From: JBBSIG01 sp038232215
GTDB taxonomy: Bacteria; Actinomycetota; Thermoleophilia; Gaiellales; Gaiellaceae
Direction of reading: 5' to 3'
Assembly: GCA_038232215.1 (NCBI GenBank)
Contig: JBBSIG010000196.1
Location: 1-5,055 of the forward strand
DNA length: 5,055 bases
The notes beneath the pieces were generated by a model, which saw only the letters and a list, made by a program, of their open reading frames with translations, made no database searches and was not told the DNA's origin. A program made the position numbers and the translations under genes. The first letter of the stretch is position 1. Each line of letters opens with the position of its first letter. This document shows positions 1-4,997 of the stretch, piece by piece.

Positions 1-729
1 GAGGAGCGAGGCGGCCGTCCGGCCTACGTGGCGTGGGACGCCGCCTACCTGCGCGACAAGCTCGAGCGCGGCTTCGATCGGCTGATCTACGTGCTCGGCG
101 CCGACCACCACGGCTACGTGGGCCGGCTCAAGGGTCTGGCCGGGGCGTTCGGCTACGACCCCGACCGTGTCGAGATCCTGATCTACCAGCTGGTCCAGCT
201 CGTCGAGGGCGGACGGACGCGGAAGATGTCGAAGCGTCGCGGCGACACCGTCTTCCTCGACGAGCTGCTCGACGAGATCGGGGTCGACGCCGCCCGCTGG
301 TACCTCGTCTCGCGCGGTCACGACCAGACGATCGAGATCGACGTCGATCTCGCTGCCGAGCGCACGCAGAAGAACCCGGTCTACTACGTCCAGTACGCGC
401 ACGCGCGCATCGCCGGGATCCTGCGGAACGCCGGTGCAGCGAGCGCCGGCGCCCAGCCCGCCGTCGCGCTCGCTGCCGAGGAGCGGGCGCTCGTCAAGCG
501 GCTGACGGAGTTTCCCTCTATCGTCGCCGAGGCGACCGAGCGGCGGGCGCCGCACTCGCTCCCGATCTACGCGATCCGTGTGGCTGACGACTTCCACCGC
601 TTCTACCACGAGCATCGCGTCCTCGAGAGCGAGGCCGAGGCCTTCCGCCTCGCGCTCTGCCGGGCGACTCAGCTCGTGCTCGCTCGCTGTCTCGAGCTGA
701 TCGGGGTGGACGCGCCCGAGCGAATGTAG
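1..729 (+). CDS. argS: Arginyl-tRNA synthetase, C-terminal part (5' end outside the window)
   Basis: The enzyme charges tRNA-Arg with arginine in the cytoplasm and belongs to class I aminoacyl-tRNA synthetases. The reading frame is open from base 1, so the gene starts upstream; 242 residues are visible, a little under half of the usual length of about 550-560. Visible parts in order are the end of the catalytic Rossmann domain with GADHHGY (bases 97-117), the class I signature KMSK (bases 223-234, in the context RKMSKRRGD), then the all-helical DALR anticodon-binding domain beginning near NPVYYVQYAHARI and running to the C-terminus, which ends APERM as is common in this family. The GTG at base 28 lies inside the catalytic domain and is not a real start. 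The TAG stop at 727-729 overlaps the glpX Shine-Dalgarno, suggesting one transcript. The family identification is firm; only the missing N-terminal half is unseen. Confidence 0.96.
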   Translation, partial: EERGGRPAYVAWDAAYLRDKLERGFDRLIYVLGADHHGYVGRLKGLAGAFGYDPDRVEILIYQLVQLVEGGRTRKMSKRRGDTVFLDELLDEIGVDAARWYLVSRGHDQTIEIDVDLAAERTQKNPVYYVQYAHARIAGILRNAGAASAGAQPAVALAAEERALVKRLTEFPSIVAEATERRAPHSLPIYAIRVADDFHRFYHEHRVLESEAEAFRLALCRATQLVLARCLELIGVDAPERM

Positions 730-734
730 GGAGG
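728..734 (+). promoter_or_regulatory. Shine-Dalgarno AGGGAGG for glpX, overlapping the argS stop
   Basis: AGGGAGG is a near-perfect anti-16S match. It shares its first two bases with the argS TAG stop. The spacing is 12 bases to the GTG at 747 and 18 to the in-frame GTG at 753, which favours 747. A weaker TAGG at 741-744 sits 8 bases before 753, so the start is not settled. Overlap with the upstream stop suggests coupled translation. Confidence 0.55.
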
Positions 735-746
735 CCGCTCTAGGAT

Positions 747-1736
747 GTGCGGGTGAGCGCACCCGATCGGAACCTGGCGCTCGAGCTCGTGCGCGTGACC
801 GAGGCCGCCGCGATGGGGGCCGCCCGCTGGATCGGCCGGGGCGAGAAGGAGAGCGCGGACGCCGCCGCCGTCGACGCCATGCGGCTGATGCTCGACACCG
901 TCTCGATGGACGGCGTCGTCGTGATCGGCGAGGGGGAGAAGGACGAGGCGCCGATGCTCTACAACGGCGAGCACGTGGGCAGCGGCAGCGGCCCGCAGGT
1001 CGACGTCGCGGTCGACCCGCTCGAGGGAACCCGGCTGACGGCGCTCGGGCAGCCGAACGCGATCGCCGTGATCGCGGTCGCGGAGCGGGGGACGATGTTC
1101 TTCCCCGGCGCCGCGGTCTACATGGAGAAGATCGCGTGCGGGGAGGACTCCGTGGAGGCGATCGACATCGAGGCCTCGCCGACCGAGAATGTGCAGCGGG
1201 TGGCCGAGGCGAAGGGCGTGAAGGTCGCCGACGTGTCGGTCGTCGTCCTCGAGCGCGACCGCCACGAGGCGCTCGTCGCGGAGCTGCGAGAGGCGGGCGC
1301 GAAGGTGAATCTGATCAGGGACGGCGATGTCGCCCCCGCGATCGCGGCGGCGCAGGGCGGGACGGGCGTCGATCTCCTGATGGGGATCGGCGGCACGCCC
1401 GAGGGCGTCATCTCCGCCGCCGCGCTCAAGTGCGTCGGGGGAGGCATGCAGGGAAGGTTGTGGCCGCGGACGGACGACGAGCGGAGGCGGCTCGTGGAGG
1501 CCGGCTACGACCCCGGTCGGGTGCTCACGACGGACGATCTCGTCTCCGGCGAGGACGTCTTCGTCGCGGCGACGGGAGTCACGACGGGCGCGTTGCTCCG
1601 CGGGGTTCGTGCCGTGAGGCGGGGTGCGGTGACGGACTCGATCGTCATGCGCTCGCGCTCGGGCACCGTCCGCCGGATCGAGGCGCGCCACGCGTTCGCG
1701 AAGCTGTCGAGGCTCTCGGCCGTCGAGTACGGCTGA
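747..1736 (+). CDS. glpX: Class II fructose-1,6-bisphosphatase (GlpX type)
   Basis: It hydrolyses fructose-1,6-bisphosphate to fructose-6-phosphate and phosphate, the committed step of gluconeogenesis, in the cytoplasm with divalent metal. The 329-residue length is normal for GlpX. Residues matching the E. coli metal and catalytic set are visible: D38 in GEKESAD, E62 in IGEGEKDEAP, D90, E93 and T95 in the DPLEGT motif, D192 and D194 in IRDGDV, and E219 in GGTPEGV. The spacing among D38, E62, D90, E93 and T95 matches E. coli D33, E57, D85, E88 and T90 exactly. The start is GTG at 747; GTG at 753 would remove only two residues. The gene follows argS by 17 bases and faces the aldolase gene that makes its substrate. 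The inositol monophosphatase superfamily is the wider fold, but the motif set is specific to GlpX. Some bacterial GlpX enzymes also hydrolyse sedoheptulose-1,7-bisphosphate, which cannot be judged here. Confidence 0.96.
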   Translation: MRVSAPDRNLALELVRVTEAAAMGAARWIGRGEKESADAAAVDAMRLMLDTVSMDGVVVIGEGEKDEAPMLYNGEHVGSGSGPQVDVAVDPLEGTRLTALGQPNAIAVIAVAERGTMFFPGAAVYMEKIACGEDSVEAIDIEASPTENVQRVAEAKGVKVADVSVVVLERDRHEALVAELREAGAKVNLIRDGDVAPAIAAAQGGTGVDLLMGIGGTPEGVISAAALKCVGGGMQGRLWPRTDDERRRLVEAGYDPGRVLTTDDLVSGEDVFVAATGVTTGALLRGVRAVRRGAVTDSIVMRSRSGTVRRIEARHAFAKLSRLSAVEYG

Positions 1737-1769
1737 GCGAGCCCCGCCCGATCCGGCCGGGGGAGAGAT

Positions 1770-1791
1770 CGGCACACCTCCGGCACACCTC
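1770..1791. repeat. Exact tandem duplication of an 11-base unit
   Basis: The unit CGGCACACCTC occurs twice back to back, at 1770-1780 and 1781-1791, with no mismatch. It begins 33 bases after the glpX stop and runs directly into a CA-rich stretch (GTCACACAC, 1792-1800). I see no coding role. It may be a replication-slippage duplication or paired binding sites in the 3' region of the glpX transcript. Confidence 0.8.
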
Positions 1792-1804
1792 GTCACACAC
1801 ACGT

Positions 1805-1838
1805 GACGGTGTCTGGCACCGTGACGAACTGTCCACAG
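1805..1838 (+). repeat. Repeat copy A, REP-like, with hairpin core
   Basis: This 34-base element aligns with the reverse complement of 1895-1928 at 28 of 34 positions. Its first part folds as ACGGTG (1806-1811), loop TCTGG, CACCGT (1817-1822). The second part shares CGAA and CCACAG with copy B. The hairpin core GGTGTC-T/A-GGCACC is the best conserved section. Two inverted copies of a hairpin-bearing element in a convergent gap fit the REP/BIME class of extragenic repeats, a class identification by analogy only. No RAYT (Y1-type) transposase gene lies in the window. Confidence 0.65.
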
Positions 1839-1856
1839 CCGCGTAGACGCGGTTTT
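1839..1856 (+). terminator. Possible intrinsic terminator downstream of glpX
   Basis: CCGCG (1839-1843), loop TAGA, CGCGG (1848-1852) is a perfect 5-bp G/C stem followed immediately by TTTT (1853-1856). It lies 103 bases past the glpX stop and directly after repeat copy A. The stem and U-tract are both short, so it would be a weak rho-independent terminator or a structural part of the repeat element. It is oriented for the argS-glpX transcript. Confidence 0.4.
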
Positions 1857-1894
1857 CGCTCGGCAGACGGCCTCGCGCGCTCCGATTCGGCGCT

Positions 1895-1928
1895 CTGTGG
1901 GCGTTTCGCGACGGTGCCTGACACCGTC
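1895..1928 (-). repeat. Repeat copy B, REP-like, inverted relative to copy A
   Basis: Read on the minus strand, this copy matches copy A at 28 of 34 positions: the first nine bases, eight bases GGCACCGT, then CGAA and CCACAG. Its core forms a longer hairpin than copy A, CGACGGTG (1909-1916), loop CCTGA, CACCGTCG (1922-1929), an 8-bp perfect stem. The two copies are 56 bases apart with their CCACAG ends facing each other. Copy B lies 71 bases beyond the fba stop, in the orientation of that transcript. Confidence 0.65.
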
Positions 1929-1999
1929 GGAGGGCCGGCACGGGCTCGCAACCGAGCTCTTCCGGCCGGGTACCGGTCCGGCTTGCCCGACGGGTTCGG

Positions 2000-3028
2000 C
2001 TACGAGACGCCCGTGAGCCGCTCCAGCTCGGGCGAGTACTCGCCGGAGCGCGCTGCGCCGTTCATGCGCGCCCGGTGCAGGAACGCTTCCTGCGCGGCCG
2101 CGACGTTCGACTCCTCACCCCGCCAGGCCTGCAACGACGGGGCCTGCAGCGCGCGCCCGTAGGAGAAGCTCAGCTGCCACGGATGCTCGCCCAGCGCGTT
2201 CATGGCGTTCAAGTGAGCCGTCGCCGCCTCGTCGGACTGGCCGCCGGAGAGGAAGACGATGCCGGGCACGGCTGCCGGCACCACGTGCCTGAAGCAGCGG
2301 ATCGTCGCCCGGGCGACGTCCTCGACGCCGGCCTGCTCGCCGGCCTCGTACCCCGAGAGCACCATGTTCGGCTTCAGCAGCATCTCCTCGAGCGCGACGC
2401 GCTGGTCGTGCAGCTCGGTGAAGACGGCGTTGAGAGTACGCGAGGTGACTCCGTACGACTCGTCGAGCGAGTGTGCTCCGTCCATCAGCACCTCCGGCTC
2501 GACGATCGGGACGAGACCGGCCTCCTGGCTGAGAGCCGCGTAGCGTGCGAGCGCGTGCGCGTTCGCCCAAATGCAGTACTCGCTCGGGATGCCGTCGCCG
2601 ATCGTGATCACGGCGCGCCATTTCGTGAAGCGCGCGCCGAGCTCGCGATACTCGCCGAGACGGTCTCGGAGGCCGTCGAGCCCCTCCGTCACGGTCTCGC
2701 CCGGCGCTCCGGCGAGCGGCTTCGCACCCTGGTCGACCTTGATCCCCGGGATGATCCCCAGCTGCGCGAGCAGCTCCGGGAAGGGGGTGCCGTCCAGGCT
2801 GGACTGGCGGATCGTCTCGTCGAACAGGATCACGCCGCTGATGTGCTCGGCTGCGCCCTGCGCGGTGAAGAGCAGATCGCGATACGCGCGCCGGTTGGCC
2901 TCGGTCGACTCGACGCCGATGCCGTCGAGGCGCTTCTTGATCGTGCTGTCGCTCTCGTCGGCCGCCCGGATCCCCTTCCCCGGCGCGACGAGCAAACGTG
3001 CCGTCTCCTCCATCGACTCTGCTGCCAT
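2000..3028 (-). CDS. fba: Class I fructose-bisphosphate aldolase
   Basis: It reversibly condenses glyceraldehyde-3-phosphate and dihydroxyacetone phosphate to fructose-1,6-bisphosphate through a Schiff base, in glycolysis and gluconeogenesis in the cytoplasm. The 342 residues align by eye with animal-type class I aldolases: D24 in GKGIRAADES (rabbit D33), K98 in GIKVDQG (K107), K136 in FTKWR (K146), E177 in PIVEPEV (E187), the Schiff-base lysine K219 in LLKPNM (K229), the phosphate-binding LSGGQS at 260-265, and R292 in FSYGRALQAP (R303). The protein is shorter than the 363-residue rabbit enzyme, ends in GVS and lacks the C-terminal tyrosine of vertebrate aldolases. ATG at 3028 is chosen because GGAGGGA lies 9 bases upstream. 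A GTG at 3157 would add 43 unconserved residues and overlap the divergent stress-protein gene. The gene converges on glpX, whose enzyme uses its product. Confidence 0.96.
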   Translation of the reverse strand: MAAESMEETARLLVAPGKGIRAADESDSTIKKRLDGIGVESTEANRRAYRDLLFTAQGAAEHISGVILFDETIRQSSLDGTPFPELLAQLGIIPGIKVDQGAKPLAGAPGETVTEGLDGLRDRLGEYRELGARFTKWRAVITIGDGIPSEYCIWANAHALARYAALSQEAGLVPIVEPEVLMDGAHSLDESYGVTSRTLNAVFTELHDQRVALEEMLLKPNMVLSGYEAGEQAGVEDVARATIRCFRHVVPAAVPGIVFLSGGQSDEAATAHLNAMNALGEHPWQLSFSYGRALQAPSLQAWRGEESNVAAAQEAFLHRARMNGAARSGEYSPELERLTGVS

Positions 3029-3037
3029 GGTCTCTCG

Positions 3038-3044
3038 TCCCTCC
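3038..3044 (-). promoter_or_regulatory. Shine-Dalgarno GGAGGGA fixing the fba start
   Basis: On the minus strand GGAGGGA ends 9 bases before the ATG at 3028. This strong site decides between ATG 3028 and the longer GTG 3157 reading, and also makes the internal ATG at 3013 unlikely. Confidence 0.75.
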
Positions 3045-3069
3045 ACGGTCGTTCGTCTGATCGGGCCTA

Positions 3070-3098
3070 AGTATGCGCCTCGGCGGCCGCTCTGTCGC
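3070..3098 (-). promoter_or_regulatory. Candidate sigma-70-type promoter for fba
   Basis: On the minus strand GCGACA (3098-3093) and CATACT (3075-3070) are separated by 17 bases. Each matches the -35 and -10 consensus at four of six positions. Transcription would begin near 3063, leaving a leader of about 35 bases that contains the GGAGGGA site. The AT-containing CATACT stands out in an otherwise very G/C-rich spacer. This is a pattern match only. Confidence 0.4.
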
Positions 3099-3099
3099 G

Positions 3100-3105
3100 T
3101 AGGGT
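3100..3105 (+). promoter_or_regulatory. Candidate -10 element upstream of the universal stress protein gene
   Basis: TAGGGT fits the TANNNT form of an actinobacterial -10 and ends 7 bases before the GTG at 3113, the distance expected if the transcript starts at the GTG itself (leaderless). No good -35 is visible. The same bases include AGGG (3101-3104), 8 bases before the GTG, which could instead be a minimal Shine-Dalgarno. Both functions cannot hold on one transcript. Confidence 0.25.
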
Positions 3106-3112
3106 TCCCGCC

Positions 3113-3577
3113 GTGAGGCCGGTGGTCGTCGGCTACGACGGCAGCACGTCGTCGCAACGCGCGCTCGAGCGCGCCGCCATGCTCGCCCGCGCCCTCGGCA
3201 CCACCGTGATCGTCGTCAGCGTCGACGTGGTGGTACCCCCGATCGTCGCCACCCCTGTCGGGCTCGCCGATCCCACCATCGCGCCGATCCCGCCGGTGCC
3301 GCTGCTACCCGAGCCGGTGCCCGACGCCTCGTCCGCGGTAGCGCCGGAGCTGGCGGACGCTCGCACGCTCCTCGAGGGTCGCGGGGTCGAGGCCGAGTAC
3401 GTGCCAGCGAGCGGAGACGCCGCGGAGGCGATCGTCACGCTCGCCGACGAGCGACAGGCCGAGCTGATCGTGGTCGGGTCCACGTCCGACCGCGGCTTCC
3501 TCGACCGCGTGCTCGCCGGGAGCGTCAGTCGAGACGTCTCGAAGCGGGCGCATTGCGACGTCCTGCTCGTTCACTAG
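3113..3577 (+). CDS. Universal stress protein, UspA family, single domain
   Basis: A 154-residue cytoplasmic protein with one Usp domain, a fold that usually binds ATP or AMP and dimerises; the physiological role is commonly survival under stress, but the exact function is unknown. The N-terminal strand and nucleotide site VVVGYDGS (residues 4-11) carries the conserved Asp8. Helix 1 follows at about 14-29. Residues 42-70 are an unusually proline-rich linker with about ten prolines. The C-terminal half has VVGSTSDRG (120-128) and AGS (135-137), corresponding to the G-x2-G-x9-G-S/T nucleotide loop. The second glycine is Ser125 and the spacing to G136 is one residue longer, so ATP binding may be altered. 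The start is GTG 3113, which places the first beta strand at the extreme N-terminus as usual. It is divergent from fba and 40 bases ahead of the radical SAM gene, with which it may share a transcript. Confidence 0.9.
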   Translation: MRPVVVGYDGSTSSQRALERAAMLARALGTTVIVVSVDVVVPPIVATPVGLADPTIAPIPPVPLLPEPVPDASSAVAPELADARTLLEGRGVEAEYVPASGDAAEAIVTLADERQAELIVVGSTSDRGFLDRVLAGSVSRDVSKRAHCDVLLVH

Positions 3578-3617
3578 AGGTCGTTTCCTCCGGCCGACTC
3601 GGCGGCATACCGGCTGG

Positions 3618-4622
3618 GTGAGCAGCGCGCCGCCTCTTCCCACCGAGCTCCAGGTGGAGGTGACCGGCAGCTGCAACCTCGCCTGCGCGATGTGTCTTGT
3701 CCGCTATCGACCGAAGCTCGGCCGCAGGAGCGGCTCGATGTGCTTCCACACCTTCCGCGAACTCGTCGACGCCTTGCCGGCGCTCGAGCAGGTGACGCTG
3801 CAGGGGCTCGGCGAGCCGCTCCTCGCGCCGGATCTCTTCCGGATGATCGAGTACGCGTCCGGGCGGGGGATCAGGATGGGATTCAACACGAACGGAACGT
3901 TCCTCACGGCCGAGCGGTCGGAGCGGCTCGTGCAGGCGGGGCTCGACTGGCTGCACGTCTCGCTCGACGGAGCGACGGCCGAGACCTACGAGGGCATCCG
4001 GGCCGGCTCGAGCTTCGCGCGAGTCTGCGCGCACATCGGGGCGCTCGTCCAGACGAGGAGCCGGCTGGACGCGGAGCGCCCACGCGTGCTGATCGTGTTC
4101 GTCGCGATGCGGCGCAACGTGCACGAGCTGCCGGCTCTCGTCCGGCTGGCGGCCGGCTGGGGCGTGGGCGTATGGGTGCAGAACCTCTCTCACTCCTTCA
4201 GCGACACGGATCCTTCCGGCGCGTATCGGGAGATCCGCGAGCTCGCCTCCAGGGAGGCGCTCTGGCAAGGGCCGGACGACGGCGCCGAGGCCACGTTCGA
4301 CGAAGCGGCCACGCTGGCCGACGAGCTCGGCGTCGACCTGCGCCTGCCGAAGCTCGACGCGCCGCCGACGGCTCCTGCGGCGTCCGGGACACCCGCCTGC
4401 CACTGGCCGTTCGAGTCGGCCTACGTGACGCACGACGGCGCGGTGCAGCCGTGCTGCATGGTGATGGGCGCCGACCGCGCCGTGCTCGGCCGGCTCGACG
4501 ACGACGAGTTCGCGACGATCTGGGCCGGCGAGGAGTACGCGCGCTTCCGCGAGGGCCTCCTCGGGGAGGCGGCGCCGCCGGACGTCTGCTGCGGCTGCTC
4601 GCTCTACCGCCGGATCTTCTGA
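3618..4622 (+). CDS. Radical SAM protein with SPASM-like C-terminal cysteines, substrate unknown
   Basis: A 334-residue radical SAM enzyme: a [4Fe-4S] cluster splits S-adenosylmethionine to start radical chemistry. The cluster motif CNLACAMC gives C19, C23 and C26 (CX3CX2C). GLGEP at 63-67 corresponds to the SAM-binding GGEP motif. FNTNGTFL (89-96) and LHVSLDGA (112-119) are the usual core strands. The C-terminal region has C261, then 17 residues, C279-C280 in GAVQPCC, then 43 residues, and C324-C325-G-C327. This fits a SPASM-type domain that binds one or more auxiliary Fe-S clusters, with an IW motif at 301-302 as often seen there. GTG 3618 is the only start that keeps the N-terminal strand PTELQVEVTGSCN; I see no clear Shine-Dalgarno. 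SPASM enzymes often modify peptides or proteins, but no precursor peptide gene is nearby, so no reaction is assigned. Further copies of the usual partner genes may lie outside the window. Confidence 0.92.
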   Translation: MSSAPPLPTELQVEVTGSCNLACAMCLVRYRPKLGRRSGSMCFHTFRELVDALPALEQVTLQGLGEPLLAPDLFRMIEYASGRGIRMGFNTNGTFLTAERSERLVQAGLDWLHVSLDGATAETYEGIRAGSSFARVCAHIGALVQTRSRLDAERPRVLIVFVAMRRNVHELPALVRLAAGWGVGVWVQNLSHSFSDTDPSGAYREIRELASREALWQGPDDGAEATFDEAATLADELGVDLRLPKLDAPPTAPAASGTPACHWPFESAYVTHDGAVQPCCMVMGADRAVLGRLDDDEFATIWAGEEYARFREGLLGEAAPPDVCCGCSLYRRIF

Positions 4623-4653
4623 GGCGACGGACGGGCCCGCCCGGTCTCTGGCG

Positions 4654-4962
4654 TCAGCGGCTCGCGGTGAACGCGATCACTGCGAGGGCCGCGCACACCG
4701 CGATCACGCCTGGGAGGCCGGTGAAGACGGCCGCGAGCGCGAGCAGGGGGACGGAGATGCCCATCGCGCCGAGCACCAGCTCGCGCTGGTGATCGCGCCG
4801 CGCCTTCAGCGAGCGCTCGCTCTCGTCCGCCCGCTCCGCCAGCCGACGCTCGATCCGCTCGACGAACGCGTCGATCACCGCCGGCTCCAGCTCCGCGCCG
4901 AGCTCCCTGCGCGCCTCGATCGTCGCCTGCAACTCGTCCCTCTGCACGACCTCGTCACTCAT
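4654..4962 (-). CDS. Small membrane protein with two predicted helices, unknown function
   Basis: I do not recognise a named family. The 102-residue protein has a charged, probably helical cytoplasmic N-terminal region (residues 1-61, rich in Glu, Arg and Asp, including ARRELGAELE and VERIERRLAER). It is followed by two hydrophobic segments at about 62-82 and 84-100 separated by a short GLPG turn, consistent with a membrane hairpin. The protein ends almost directly after the second segment (SR). There is no signal peptide, and a single cysteine lies in the second helix. ATG 4962 is preferred over GTG 5043 because the extra 27 residues are low in conservation-like character and a promoter-like pair sits inside that stretch. 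It converges on the radical SAM gene with 31 bases between stops, so joint function is not implied. Similar small proteins seem familiar from actinobacterial genomes, but this is recollection only. Confidence 0.72.
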   Translation of the reverse strand: MSDEVVQRDELQATIEARRELGAELEPAVIDAFVERIERRLAERADESERSLKARRDHQRELVLGAMGISVPLLALAAVFTGLPGVIAVCAALAVIAFTASR

Positions 4963-4968
4963 GCCTCG

Positions 4969-4997
4969 ATTGTGCGGGCGGCCGGTCGCGGGTGCAA
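4969..4997 (-). promoter_or_regulatory. Candidate promoter for the small membrane protein, leaderless geometry
   Basis: On the minus strand TTGCAC (4997-4992) and CACAAT (4974-4969) are 17 bases apart. CACAAT matches four of six positions of the -10 consensus and ends 6 bases before the ATG at 4962, so transcription would begin at or next to the A of the ATG. The only Shine-Dalgarno-like bases, GAGG (4967-4964), are one base from the ATG and too close to work. Together these favour a leaderless transcript. Confidence 0.4.

Noticed and set aside
669..1802. 377-codon open frame on the minus strand across glpX
   Set aside because: It is antisense to a gene with a complete set of GlpX active-site residues. 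The translation is a His/Arg/Asp/Pro-rich shadow with no recognisable motif, as expected where stop codons are rare in G/C-rich DNA.
1829..1837. CTGTCCACA, one mismatch from the actinobacterial DnaA box TTGTCCACA
   Set aside because: It is a single site inside repeat copy A, and the equivalent bases in copy B read ACGCCCACA. There is no cluster of boxes, AT-rich region or dnaA/dnaN gene, so an origin is not supported.
1942..1959. Stem GGGCTCG / CGAGCTC with a CAAC loop downstream of fba
   Set aside because: It has a 7-bp stem with one G-T pair but no T-tract on the minus strand side, so it is not supported as an intrinsic terminator; such stems are common by chance at this GC content.
2075..3070. 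331-codon open frame on the plus strand across fba
   Set aside because: It is antisense to the aldolase with its full catalytic set; its composition is arginine- and leucine-biased and no domain is visible.
3029..3157. N-terminal extension of the aldolase from GTG 3157
   Set aside because: It would add 43 residues without resemblance to aldolases, overlap the divergent stress gene and bypass the strong GGAGGGA site in front of ATG 3028.
3593..3603. GCCG-ACT-CGGC stem between the stress protein and radical SAM genes
   Set aside because: It is a four-base-pair stem without a T-tract; it does not support separating the two genes into different transcripts.
3525..4433. 302-codon open frame on the minus strand across the radical SAM gene
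   Set aside because: It is the antisense shadow of a gene with clear CX3CX2C and C-terminal cysteine motifs, and the translation is low-complexity Arg/Glu/Pro/His.
4632..4643. CGGG...CCCG stem between the convergent radical SAM and membrane protein genes
   Set aside because: It has only 4 base pairs and no T-tract in either direction, which is too weak to call a terminator.
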